64,000 nt of DNA. Source: an uncultured Pseudanabaenaceae cyanobacterium. GTDB lineage: Bacteria > Cyanobacteriota > Cyanobacteriia > PCC-9006 > JAAUQQ01. The notes under the pieces were generated by a model. The model ran no database searches. It saw nothing but the letters and a program-made list of their open reading frames with translations, and was not told where the DNA came from. The stretch is from the NCBI GenBank assembly GCA_938002085.1, contig CALLAT010000066.1, positions 59,473 through 123,472 on the forward strand. Direction: 5' to 3'. Position numbers and translations under genes: made by a program. This document shows positions 9,439-18,059 of this stretch, in pieces (the stretch's first letter is position 1; every line of letters starts with the position of its first letter).

Positions 9439-10425
9439 TTAAGTAGATGATGGAGATATCAAAGCTTTTGGAAAATGCTTGGCCTGATACTTTAAGTGCT
9501 GGAATAGATTACGGAAATTCTCGTAACGCTCTAGGCCTAGAGTCTGCACAATAACTAAAGCGATACTCAACCGAATACATTGGTCTGAGAACTTCAAATC
9601 GGGGCAATAGTTTAATGCTGTTTCTCGGAATTTTTTGGCTGCAGCACAGTCGCCTCCCTGGTTTTGCAGCATCTTCCAAGCTGTACGCAGATAGGCATGA
9701 CCGTAACACCTGCCCTTAAAAGATTGCCGCTCTTCAGGTAACTCTGAAAAAACTTTCTCAATAATAGCCTTATAGTTAGACTCAACTTTTTGCCATTGCT
9801 TAGAAGTGTTATTGGGATGGAAACGATAATGTACTAACACTTTTGGGATGACTTGAAACTCGTACTTTGTTGCAATACGCAGCCACATCTCCCAGGTCTG
9901 GGCATAGGCAAAGCGAGTGTCAAATAGGCCCACTGTGTCAAAGCATTCTCGACGGATCATTGGAGTGCTACCGCAAACCAGAAGGTCTTGTTCTATTAAC
10001 GATTCCCAGACATCTCCCGTCGCAGTATTTTGATAAACTTTTCCTTCAAGTACGCCATCAGAATCCATTGTCGCGACCCAGGTGTAGACTAAACCCACAT
10101 TCTTTTCTTCGTCTAGAATGCGAACTTGCTGAGCTAGTTTCGTCGGCTCCCACCAATCATCTGAATCCAGGAAAGCAAGGTATTCTCCAGTCGCATGTGA
10201 TATTCCGGTATTACGCGCAGCCGCACTGCCAGCATTTTCCTGGGAAAAAAATCTAATGCGAGAGTCCGTTAGCTGAGCAGCCCAAGATTTAATCTCATCA
10301 TGGCTACCATCATCAACAATAAGCAGTTCAAAGTCTTGGAAAGTTTGCTCTAATACGCAATCTAGCGCTTGAGGCAAATAGAGCATTGCATTGTAAGCGG
10401 CGATTACAATAGAGACTTTAGGCAT
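9439..10425 (-). CDS. Glycosyltransferase family 2, tandem paralog A
   Basis: A 328-residue GT-A enzyme: MPKVSIVIAAYNAMLYLPQ, IVDDGSHDEIKSWAA, then SAAARNTGISHATGEYLAFL and DSDDWWEP. These are the nucleotide-binding and DxD-type motifs of GT2. The C-terminal 100 residues are helical and resemble those of the neighbour at 10778-11773, from which it clearly derives by duplication. Codon use is more AT-rich than in the genes on either side of the locus. No membrane segment is evident. Likely transfers a sugar in glycan assembly; substrate unknown. Confidence 0.87.
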   Translation of the reverse strand: MPKVSIVIAAYNAMLYLPQALDCVLEQTFQDFELLIVDDGSHDEIKSWAAQLTDSRIRFFSQENAGSAAARNTGISHATGEYLAFLDSDDWWEPTKLAQQVRILDEEKNVGLVYTWVATMDSDGVLEGKVYQNTATGDVWESLIEQDLLVCGSTPMIRRECFDTVGLFDTRFAYAQTWEMWLRIATKYEFQVIPKVLVHYRFHPNNTSKQWQKVESNYKAIIEKVFSELPEERQSFKGRCYGHAYLRTAWKMLQNQGGDCAAAKKFRETALNYCPDLKFSDQCIRLSIALVIVQTLGLERYENFRNLFQHLKYQAKHFPKALISPSST

Positions 10426-10777
10426 GGTCGTTTTACTTTAAGAAGAAGCTTTTAGAAAATAATATGGATGCTTAGATTTATAGACATGGGAAGTCCAGTT
10501 CCTAAACCTGAGGAAAACACAAGACATTTTCTCTCCAGATAGAGGCGCTCTATTATACAGCGATTCCGCCCTCCTTCCTAAAACATGGTCGCGACATAAG
10601 TAGCTTGCAGGGAGGGCGTTTTATCATTCATCGCATTACTGCTTACATTAATTAAACGGATGACATCTTGATTATGCGATCGCTTAAATGAAAGTTCGCG
10701 CTTTTCGATGACGTCAGCAAAAAACTACTACCAAGCGATTCTCTAACGTTTTTCTCCACAATTAATCACATTCTTAC
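10426..10777. other. Spacer between two GT2 paralogs
   Basis: 352 bases without a gene. An inverted repeat with arms CGCCCTCC and GGAGGGCG lies around 10568-10620 with a loop of more than 30 bases, followed on the plus strand by TTTT. One HIP1 site occurs near 10680. The long spacer suggests the two glycosyltransferases may have separate promoters. Confidence 0.4.
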
Positions 10778-11773
10778 TTAGCTGGATAGCGGAAGCATGC
10801 GACGCAAAGCATAAAAACTCTCGAGGCAGTAACCATAAAATTGCTCACCCAGTAAGCGCATTGCAACAGTTGTAATTTGTAAGCGATAACGGTCCTTAGA
10901 AAGACGCAGGTCAGGGTCGTGTTTCAATGCTCTTTTCAAGAACATTTCAGAGATGGCATAGTCCTTTTTCTCACTCTGGAGTGGTTTCCATGCCAGAGAA
11001 ATCTCAATGCGTGCCCAAGCTTTGTCAATCAACCGTTTCTTCTCTTGCTCGCTCATGTCAGCAGGAGCTAAATCAAGTGCCTTGTCTAAAATAATTTTGG
11101 CGCTTCGAGACATTGCATTCCAATCTTTAGAAGCACTACTAGGATGCTGACGATAATCTACAAGCACCTCACGAACAACCTCAAATGCATAATGGGGTGC
11201 TATTCGCAGCCACATATCTCGGTCTTCCATATAGGAGCCAAGATTCTCGTCAAAGTCGCCAACTTTATCAAAGCAAACTTTTCTAATCATGGGTGTACTG
11301 CCAGAACCAACGCAATTTCTGATCAGTAATTCTTTCCAGACCATTCCTGATTGGAAACTCTTTACAAGCCTGCCGGTAGAGGTTCCTAAAGGGTCAACTA
11401 GTTTCATCCAGCAATAAACTAAACCTACACTGGGATTGCTGTCTAATACTTGAACTTGCTTTTGTAGTTTGGTCTTGTGCCAACAATCATCAGCATCCAA
11501 TAAAGCAAGATACTCGCCTCGAGCTTCCCGTATACCAGTATTGCGAGCTCCAGCGAGACCTCGATTTTTTTGAGATACTAATCGGAAGCGTGGATCTTGG
11601 ACCGTAGCAGCCCAAGTCTTGATGTCATCTTGGCTGCCATCGTCTACAACAATAACTTCGTAATCTTCAAAGGTTTGAATGAAAACGCTATTTAATGATT
11701 CGGGTAAATAATCCATCGCATTATATGCAGGGATTATCACCGATACTTTAGGAGTTTTATCAATAGATAGCAT
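10778..11773 (-). CDS. Glycosyltransferase family 2, tandem paralog B
   Basis: A 331-residue GT2 enzyme with VSVIIPAYNAMDYLPESL, VVDDGSQDDIKTWAA, GLAGARNTGIREARGEYLAL and LDADDCWHKTK. It aligns along its whole length with the protein encoded at 9439-10425, including the C-terminal helical region (YRLQITTVAMRLLGEQ versus IRLSIALVIVQTLGLE). The pair therefore arose by tandem duplication and has since diverged. Cytoplasmic, no signal peptide. It is downstream of the second alkaline-phosphatase-superfamily gene on the same strand, with a 365-base spacer. Confidence 0.87.
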   Translation of the reverse strand: MLSIDKTPKVSVIIPAYNAMDYLPESLNSVFIQTFEDYEVIVVDDGSQDDIKTWAATVQDPRFRLVSQKNRGLAGARNTGIREARGEYLALLDADDCWHKTKLQKQVQVLDSNPSVGLVYCWMKLVDPLGTSTGRLVKSFQSGMVWKELLIRNCVGSGSTPMIRKVCFDKVGDFDENLGSYMEDRDMWLRIAPHYAFEVVREVLVDYRQHPSSASKDWNAMSRSAKIILDKALDLAPADMSEQEKKRLIDKAWARIEISLAWKPLQSEKKDYAISEMFLKRALKHDPDLRLSKDRYRLQITTVAMRLLGEQFYGYCLESFYALRRMLPLSS

Positions 11774-12138
11774 GATTAAAAATTATAGAATGTGTGAAAA
11801 TCAGTAAACTCTGATCAAAGAAAATGGATAGAAAAATCTAGTATCAGTAGGCTAAAACAAAAATGCTAGATTTAATAGGATAAACAGCCTTTTCCTTTAT
11901 GTTCCAGTACTACGGGACCGAAGTTGAATTTGGGCCAAAATCTAGAAAATTGATGGGATGAAAGACCTTGTTGAATTGTCTGACCACCTCCATTCATTTA
12001 CCCATTGTATTGTGAAAATCAAGCTGAAACCCTAGACAAGTATTGTTCTCAGCCTGAGTCTTTCACTTCGAGGTCACGGACTAGAAGGGGATACAGCATG
12101 AATGTGCATCCCCGCATCCCCAGGAGCAACCAATCCAC
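11774..12138. other. AT-rich spacer
   Basis: 365 bases, AT-rich near 11774-11900, upstream of GT2 paralog B on the minus strand. It probably carries that gene's promoter. I see no supported gene; short open frames here are shadows. Confidence 0.4.
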
Positions 12139-13812
12139 CTAAGCTGAAACTGCTACAGGAGATGCCTGTGGGAGCAGGCTATGTCCTTCAAGGTGAGCTG
12201 CTTGAGGGGCGCCCATTAGTGATAAGAGAGTTGGCGCCAGGTCTAATGCGTGACCTTCAGGAAGAGCTGAGCCTGGCTCAACCTGGGAATCTTTGACCAA
12301 GAGAAATCCTCGAGAAGAATGACTGCCTGAGCGTTGGAAAGGCACAGGTCCCATGCGGCCATGACTATCACTCTCGACACAATCAGACAATTCGGATTCG
12401 TTCCACATCACGATGAGGTCTGCATCTGGTAGACCTAGAGAGTTTAATGTCTCCATTGTTCGGGTACGAATCACTTCACGAACAATAGAATTTCCTGTTT
12501 TGGGATTCCGCAGTGCTTTGACTTCGCGGATTACCTCATCACAAACAGAGTTATAGTCCTCAACTTCTACTAAGCCGTTGCTCTCACGACCTTTGAGGTT
12601 GATTCGTATATATCCCTCAGAGAAACTGGGTAAAGCAAAAGCCTTCATCTTGTGCCAGGACGGCTCATACCAACTGGCAGGCTGCCAATCGAAAGCTCCT
12701 CCTTCATTTTGAAGCTGATAGGGAGAAACAAAGTCACCTTGCCTATGAAGGCCTACCCGCTCTAGTAAATCAGCGTAAATACGATGAACCTTTGTTGGTG
12801 TCACTGTGCGGATGAATCGAGTGAAAGGATTGGAGTCAACTTTTTGAGACCATAAATCACGATAGGCTCGCCGGCTAAGACGCCGAGAAGAGAGACTTTT
12901 GGGTGGTTTCCCCATGGATGGATTGGAAAAACCAACTTTGCCAGGCAGGCTCCAACGGTACATTAGCTCTGCGAGAAAGAAGGTACTGGTTAAGTCCAGA
13001 TTGTTGGCCTGCATACCATGGGCAGAGAAAACGACGATAGAAGCATCATCTGGCGCTTTTTCGATAATATCGCCGATCGCTTTATCCACTGCTTGATAGA
13101 CATCAAGTAAATGAGTGGTCTCGGGCGAGCCTTGTTGACGATGCGCAGGATGGGCTGGGTCATTCAAATGCCATAAACAATGGCCTCCAGAATGAGTCTC
13201 ACCAAACATTGTCAGTAAAAAGTCCCAATTCTCTCCCTGGAGCAAATCCTGGACAATAGCAGAACGACTTCCTATGCCTTGCAGCAACTGGTCTCTGAGA
13301 TTGTCAATTCCGCGTTCGTTATAAATATTTGAATGGTCATGACCAAAAGCCGCATGTTTGCCATGCTTCTCAGTCAATTCCGCTAAAGCATTGTCAGGTA
13401 GAGAATGACTTGGCGTTTGAGGCGAGTGAGCCCCCCAACCCAAAACCTGAAGCCCATTAACCTCTTTAGACAGAGGAGCCTGGGGCATATCAAAGATTGC
13501 AACCTTATAATCTTCGCCTAGGGCATAAAAAGGAGAATATTCTTTGTAGTCGTAAGCTTTTACAGAATCAACTTTATACTGGCCATCCCTCAACTTAACA
13601 GGACCCCAATAACCTGTTGTGTTTGGAGAACAGCCGGTTAGAAAAGTCGTCCAGGGGGTTTCAGCTCGGTAAGAAGAAAAATTAGTAAGGCGACTGTAAG
13701 CTCCCTCCTGCTTTAGGGATGCAAGATTTTTAAGCAAACCCTGCTCAATCCAGGCCTCAACCAGAGTGGGCTCTGCCGCATCTAAACCGATTGCAATTAC
13801 AGTTTTATTCAT
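12139..13812 (-). CDS. Alkaline-phosphatase-superfamily protein, copy 2
   Basis: 557 residues, starting MNKTVIAIGLDAAEPTLVEA, a full-length paralog of the protein at 4802-6502. Shared motifs are GLDAA (D11), GETHSGGH (E205-H211), SAHG (263-266), LPSFSEGYIRINLKGRESNG and the C-terminal SGSHSSRG segment. As in copy 1, the usual Asp of ExDxxGH is His207, and the Asp of SDHG is Ala264. In the nucleophile loop (A50-E-T-P-W-(4)-T59-G) the residue at the canonical spacing is Ala50, with Thr52 two residues later. It is codirectional with two GT2 genes. A role in glycan modification is inference from context. Confidence 0.75.
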   Translation of the reverse strand: MNKTVIAIGLDAAEPTLVEAWIEQGLLKNLASLKQEGAYSRLTNFSSYRAETPWTTFLTGCSPNTTGYWGPVKLRDGQYKVDSVKAYDYKEYSPFYALGEDYKVAIFDMPQAPLSKEVNGLQVLGWGAHSPQTPSHSLPDNALAELTEKHGKHAAFGHDHSNIYNERGIDNLRDQLLQGIGSRSAIVQDLLQGENWDFLLTMFGETHSGGHCLWHLNDPAHPAHRQQGSPETTHLLDVYQAVDKAIGDIIEKAPDDASIVVFSAHGMQANNLDLTSTFFLAELMYRWSLPGKVGFSNPSMGKPPKSLSSRRLSRRAYRDLWSQKVDSNPFTRFIRTVTPTKVHRIYADLLERVGLHRQGDFVSPYQLQNEGGAFDWQPASWYEPSWHKMKAFALPSFSEGYIRINLKGRESNGLVEVEDYNSVCDEVIREVKALRNPKTGNSIVREVIRTRTMETLNSLGLPDADLIVMWNESELSDCVESDSHGRMGPVPFQRSGSHSSRGFLLVKDSQVEPGSALPEGHALDLAPTLLSLMGAPQAAHLEGHSLLPQASPVAVSA

Positions 13813-14433
13813 AGTAGCCCCAATACTTGGTTCAGCATTTTGTCTTGCTATAGATAGCGTTCAAATAATGTCAAGCGCTAAGCCACCACCACAGGTATGT
13901 ATTGTGAGTCGAAAGCAGCATGTCTTTGAGTATCTACAGATGGATATTCCAGAATTCCTAGAATACTCAGATTTTTCCTAAGAGGATCACTACAGATAAC
14001 TACAACATCGACTCTTTCAAAACTCGTCGTTCAGTACATGCGTAGGCTTAAAAATAATAGTTCATACACATTGTCCTATAAATTTTGGGTAATGTGGCCG
14101 TTGTGCAGAGAGTATTCATAAGGTCTTCATTAACTTGGCTTAGTGCTTAATCTCTTATAGAGCCAATTCCCCACTGCTTGCAGTTTGGGCTTCCTGTCTG
14201 TGGAGCAACTTGCAACTTGTTAGGGAAAGGAAAGCTCCCTATCGCATGCCCGCCAGGTTTCAGCAGCAATTTTGTTGGCCAGAATCTTAAATCTAGACGC
14301 AGAATTCTACGTGGGAACACGGATCACGAACTGTCAATAAATCTTACTTACGGCTCGATTGAGATTCTCCAAGGGAGCATCTCAACCGAGCGGGGCGCAC
14401 TAAGCGTTAAGCTTTCGCTTTATCTCGCCGGAA

Positions 14434-14483
14434 CTTTGAGGCTTCAGCCCCCTGTCTCTGACTCAGACGCTGAAGCCTCAAAG
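14434..14483. repeat. Inverted repeat, 14-bp perfect stem
   Basis: Arms CTTTGAGGCTTCAG (14434-14447) and CTGAAGCCTCAAAG (14470-14483) are exact reverse complements around a 22-base loop. The loop itself contains short complementary pieces (GTCT/AGAC). It sits just beyond the second stem-loop downstream of the Wzz-like gene. No T-run follows on either strand, so a structural, processing or protein-binding role is as likely as termination. Confidence 0.55.
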
Positions 14484-14496
14484 CTGCTACACCAAG

Positions 14497-14532
14497 CAAG
14501 AGTATCTCCTAATGATTAAGGAGATACTCTTG
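14497..14532 (-). terminator. Stem-loop downstream of the Wzz/BY-kinase-like gene
   Basis: Arms CAAGAGTATCTCCT (14497-14510) and AGGAGATACTCTTG (14519-14532) pair perfectly over 14 bp with an 8-base loop. It lies 46 bases past the stop of the gene ending at 14579. No clear U-run follows on the minus strand, so termination is plausible but not certain. Confidence 0.5.
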
Positions 14533-14578
14533 TTCTTCAAAATAGGCCCGGCCGAGTCGGCTGCTGCACCCAAAAACT

Positions 14579-16732
14579 CTAATCAGGTAACAGCTCCAAC
14601 TCCTTCTCTGCCCTCATCGTCGAGCGGCCCCCATTGTTGCTAAAGCTTTCATAGCGAGGCAAAGACTGAGACTCATTTACAACAACTCCCAACACAGGAG
14701 TATTGTTGCTTTCAATTTCTGCCATGGATTTGAACATGGCCTCGCGCACTGTGAGGTTCGGACGAACCACAAATACTAAGCCATCCGCGTATTGACTCAA
14801 GGTTAATGCATCGGCTGAAGTCGTTACTGGAGCAGCATCGACAAAGACAAAATCATATCCCTTGGCGGCTTCTCGGATAGCCATTTCCATGGCGGCAGAC
14901 TCTGTAACTGTTGAGGGACGGCTAATGAGCTCGCCGTGGGAGAGCATGTCCAGGTTTTCAAATCCACTGGGTTGAATTGCTTCCCTAAGCGATGCTTGTC
15001 CAGCCACTACATGCGTTAGTCCAACAGTCGAAGGTAGAGCGAAGACTTCTTGTTGCTCTGGACTGCTCAGGTTTGCATCGATGATCAAGGTTTTACGGGA
15101 TAGCATGGCCGAGACGGAGGCTAAGCGCGCAATCACGTCTGACTTGCCTTCGTTCTCTACGGTGCTGCTCATGACAATCACCCGAGGCTTATCCTTGATA
15201 CGCAATTCTAATGTCTTGAGCAAACTGCGGTAAGGTTCAACGACATCTGGGCTGTCGAGGAATCGCTCTAGCTTGCTAGTGCGTGAGGCTGACAAGAGTA
15301 GTTGACCAGAAGGCTTGGGTAATACTGCCAAAACAGGAACTTCACTAGAGGCCTCAATTTCATTCGCGTTACGGAGTGTTCCGTTGAAGGCCTCGAGAAG
15401 AAGTACCACGCCAGTTGCCAATATGCCACCAGCTGCAGTGGCGATCGCCAAAATCGCTGGAGCCTTAGGAGCTGAGGCCACGCTTGGGATGTAAGCCCAA
15501 GAAACAATGCGAATGTTGCTCAGCAGTTGGGCCTCTGCAATACGAGCTTCCTGCAATTTACCCTGCAGTAACGACAGATTTGCCTTGACTTCATCCCGCT
15601 TGCGTTCCAACGTTGAGAGCTCTTGCTTACGCGTGGGGACCGTCGCAAGTTGCTCTTGTAGAAATGACTGGTTCTGTTTCAATAAGCTCAGATGGTTGCT
15701 TAGTGCTGCAGTTTCAACCGTGGTTAAGACGTAACGAGAAATCAAGTCTTGGCTGAGGTTGTCCTGAGCGACAGAACCTGCAGTCAATGACTGACTACTG
15801 CTGGGCGCAACTTGAGAAAGGCGCTGACTATATAAACTTCTAATGTCATCGCGTTGCTGGGCAAGAGATTGAACCTGAGGGTGGCTGTCCTGATACTTTG
15901 CCCGGGCTTCAATGATTTGAGACTCAATATTAATAAGCTTCGCTTTTAGATCGGCTAACTCATTGTCTTGGCCAACCCGAGAGGCCACGTAGGCCACTTG
16001 AGGTGAATCAAAACCTGTCATCTCCCTAAGCATGCCAGTTCGAGTCTGAGCCTCTTGCAGCTGACCCGCTACGACTCGCTGCTGCTCCTGTAGTTGTGAC
16101 AGATTCCCTAACAGAGTGTTGGTTTGCGCGTCAACATCTACAACGCCATTGGCTTGGCGATACTGGGTTTCCAAAGTTTCCGCTTGAGTGAGCTTCTCCG
16201 CCTCTTGGGGAACTTGGCTCTCCAGAAACTGACGAATAGAGGATGCCTCTAAACGGATATTCTCACTACTTTGGTTGATCACCTCAGCTGCAATCCGATT
16301 AAGCAGTTGAGCAGTGAGGTCGGGATCCAAACCTTCATATCCAATCTGAAGGATGTTCGTTGCTGGAACAATCTTAATTTGAAGTGCTTGCTGCAGTTCT
16401 CCCACTGTGGGGAGAGGAACGCCTTTTTCCTCGAAAGCAGGAGCTTCTTGCTGGAGCGACCTTTCTAGAACCCGCTGGGATTTCACTAATTCAGCCTGGG
16501 TTGCCATTGGGTCGGCACTACCTGCACGTCCTGGAGGCTGGGTTAAGCCTTGACCAATCGCAGAGACACTACTCGCCCTTGGATCTTCTACAGACACCCG
16601 AACAGCTGAGGAATAAGACTTCTCAGCCACTGACAAATAAAAACCAGCTCCGATGAGAGTCGCCGAAAAGGTCAATAGCGCTGGTAGCCAGTTGCGCTTA
16701 ATCGGAGGCAAAATTGAAGAGAGCTTATCCAT
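14579..16732 (-). CDS. Wzz / BY-kinase-like polysaccharide co-polymerase (chain-length regulator)
   Basis: 717 residues. The Wzz domain has a first membrane helix (about 16-35) and a second (about 427-452) after the proline-rich PSVASAPKAP. Long coiled coils lie between them. The C-terminal third is a MinD/BY-kinase-type ATPase: Walker A STVENEGKSDV (Lys near 531), a Walker A' region LIIDANLSSP (near 553) and Walker B FVFVDAAPV (near 631). Known BY-kinases have DxDxR in Walker A' and a Tyr-rich tail; here Walker A' reads D-A-N-L-S and the tail has only one Tyr (LPRYESF). It would set chain length with the Wzy-like polymerase; kinase activity is doubtful. Confidence 0.85.
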   Translation of the reverse strand: MDKLSSILPPIKRNWLPALLTFSATLIGAGFYLSVAEKSYSSAVRVSVEDPRASSVSAIGQGLTQPPGRAGSADPMATQAELVKSQRVLERSLQQEAPAFEEKGVPLPTVGELQQALQIKIVPATNILQIGYEGLDPDLTAQLLNRIAAEVINQSSENIRLEASSIRQFLESQVPQEAEKLTQAETLETQYRQANGVVDVDAQTNTLLGNLSQLQEQQRVVAGQLQEAQTRTGMLREMTGFDSPQVAYVASRVGQDNELADLKAKLINIESQIIEARAKYQDSHPQVQSLAQQRDDIRSLYSQRLSQVAPSSSQSLTAGSVAQDNLSQDLISRYVLTTVETAALSNHLSLLKQNQSFLQEQLATVPTRKQELSTLERKRDEVKANLSLLQGKLQEARIAEAQLLSNIRIVSWAYIPSVASAPKAPAILAIATAAGGILATGVVLLLEAFNGTLRNANEIEASSEVPVLAVLPKPSGQLLLSASRTSKLERFLDSPDVVEPYRSLLKTLELRIKDKPRVIVMSSTVENEGKSDVIARLASVSAMLSRKTLIIDANLSSPEQQEVFALPSTVGLTHVVAGQASLREAIQPSGFENLDMLSHGELISRPSTVTESAAMEMAIREAAKGYDFVFVDAAPVTTSADALTLSQYADGLVFVVRPNLTVREAMFKSMAEIESNNTPVLGVVVNESQSLPRYESFSNNGGRSTMRAEKELELLPD

Positions 16733-16811
16733 AATTTCTTTTCTAATATTGCCAATACTGCAGGTAGACTGGCTGACCTAAAAGACTCAGCGTTCCAAAC
16801 TCAAGGCAGGG

Positions 16812-18047
16812 CTACCCTTGAGAAACGGACATCTTACTTTTCTTTGTGATTATTCCCTGAGGAGGGGATACCGTAACAGGTATAGCTTCAGAAGCGCTAC
16901 CCAGGAGCATGAAGTGAAGACGATTTGCATCGCCTACAACACGTTCCCAATTGTAATTTTTCCTGACATAACTTTGAGCTGTTTGAGACATGACCTGCAT
17001 CTCGTCAGGATGTTCCATTGCCCAAGTTAACTTCCTAATACAGTCATCTAAGTCTAGCGACCGGAACATTAAGCCCCGCTCATCTCCTAAAAGTTGCTGA
17101 TGAGGTGGTATATCGCTGGCCACGATAGGTAAACCTTCCTGCATCGCTTCCAGCATTGCTAGAGGAAGCCCTTCAACCTCAGATGGCAAGACAAAAATTC
17201 CTGCTCCCCGAACAACCTCTGCAAGATAGCGGCCGCGTAGTACTCCCGTAAAGATGACCCTGGGGTCGCCTTTGACGAGACCTGAGAGCCTATCTTGGAA
17301 AGCTGAGGTGTCGCTGTTTCCACCCACAATTGCAAGTTTCCAGCCATCTTGCCTTAGCTTGAGAAATGCTTGGATCAGTAGGTCAGGGCATTTCTCTGGA
17401 ACAAGGCGGCCCAAAAAGACTAAGTATTTACCCGCTTCCAAACCGAGACGTCTACCAAAGCTAAAGTCTTGATCAGACGGTGCGTACTGGGCTGGACCGT
17501 TCGGAATATAGATGGTTTCGCGACCATGGGTTTCCCAGAAGTATCGTCGTAACTCTTGGGAAACGACCACCATTTCGTCTGAGTATCGAACCGCGAGCTT
17601 CTCGCCGAGACGAATCAAGGAGCTGGATAGCTTACCCCATTTGACTCGCTGCCAATCTAAACCATGGCAGTAGACGACAACTTTTGAGCTAGAAAATAAA
17701 AAAGGCAGCCAACAGAAGAGCGCTGGCCCCAAAGCATGAATATGGATGACATCATAACGGCGCAGGAATGTGGCAATAAACGCCCCTACTCCTGAGCTGA
17801 TAATTGCATCTGCTCCCTTGACCTTCGGGAGAGTTGGGATTGAGATTACCTTGACTCCAGAAAAGTCACAGGGCTCAGACCAAGGCATGCCCGTATAAGA
17901 GGCACGCCCATAAATATCTACATCATGTCCTGCTGCTACCATGCGGGGATAAACCTGAGCACAGTAGTGCTCAATTCCGCCCTGACCTGGTGGTAAGCCC
18001 TTCGCACCAATTACGGCTATCCTCACGTCACACACCTCATCACTCAA
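16812..18047 (-). CDS. Glycosyltransferase family 4 (DUF1972-type N-terminus)
   Basis: 411 residues. The N-terminus has VRIAVIGAKGLPPGQGGIEH, typical of the DUF1972/GT4 group that includes rhamnosyl- and other EPS transferases. The C-domain has FLGRLVPEKCPDLLIQAF and PSEVEGLPLAMLEAMQEG, giving the intact E-x7-E catalytic pair. A GTG at codon 8 would begin directly at VRIAVIG and is a possible alternative start. It is 12 bases downstream of another GT4 gene and upstream of the Wzz-like gene, so the three form one leftward transcription unit. Cytoplasmic; sugar donor unknown. Confidence 0.87.
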   Translation of the reverse strand: MSDEVCDVRIAVIGAKGLPPGQGGIEHYCAQVYPRMVAAGHDVDIYGRASYTGMPWSEPCDFSGVKVISIPTLPKVKGADAIISSGVGAFIATFLRRYDVIHIHALGPALFCWLPFLFSSSKVVVYCHGLDWQRVKWGKLSSSLIRLGEKLAVRYSDEMVVVSQELRRYFWETHGRETIYIPNGPAQYAPSDQDFSFGRRLGLEAGKYLVFLGRLVPEKCPDLLIQAFLKLRQDGWKLAIVGGNSDTSAFQDRLSGLVKGDPRVIFTGVLRGRYLAEVVRGAGIFVLPSEVEGLPLAMLEAMQEGLPIVASDIPPHQQLLGDERGLMFRSLDLDDCIRKLTWAMEHPDEMQVMSQTAQSYVRKNYNWERVVGDANRLHFMLLGSASEAIPVTVSPPQGIITKKSKMSVSQG

Positions 18048-18059
18048 TAAATATCTGTA

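Larger units (their letters stand above)
13813..14578. other. Long intergenic region with two stem-loops at its right end
   Basis: 766 bases between the Wzz-like gene and alkaline-phosphatase copy 2, both on the minus strand. It contains two strong inverted repeats, at 14434-14483 and 14497-14532, listed separately. The part next to 13812 probably holds the promoter for that gene. Open frames at 13766-13981 and 14178-14519 have no recognisable protein character. Confidence 0.5.

Noticed and set aside
12102-12296. Open frame of 64 codons on the plus strand
   Set aside because: Mostly antisense to the end of the AP-superfamily copy 2 gene and without family character.
14178-14519. Open frame of 113 codons on the plus strand
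   Set aside because: Runs through both stem-loops, no ribosome-binding site or protein pattern; probably chance.
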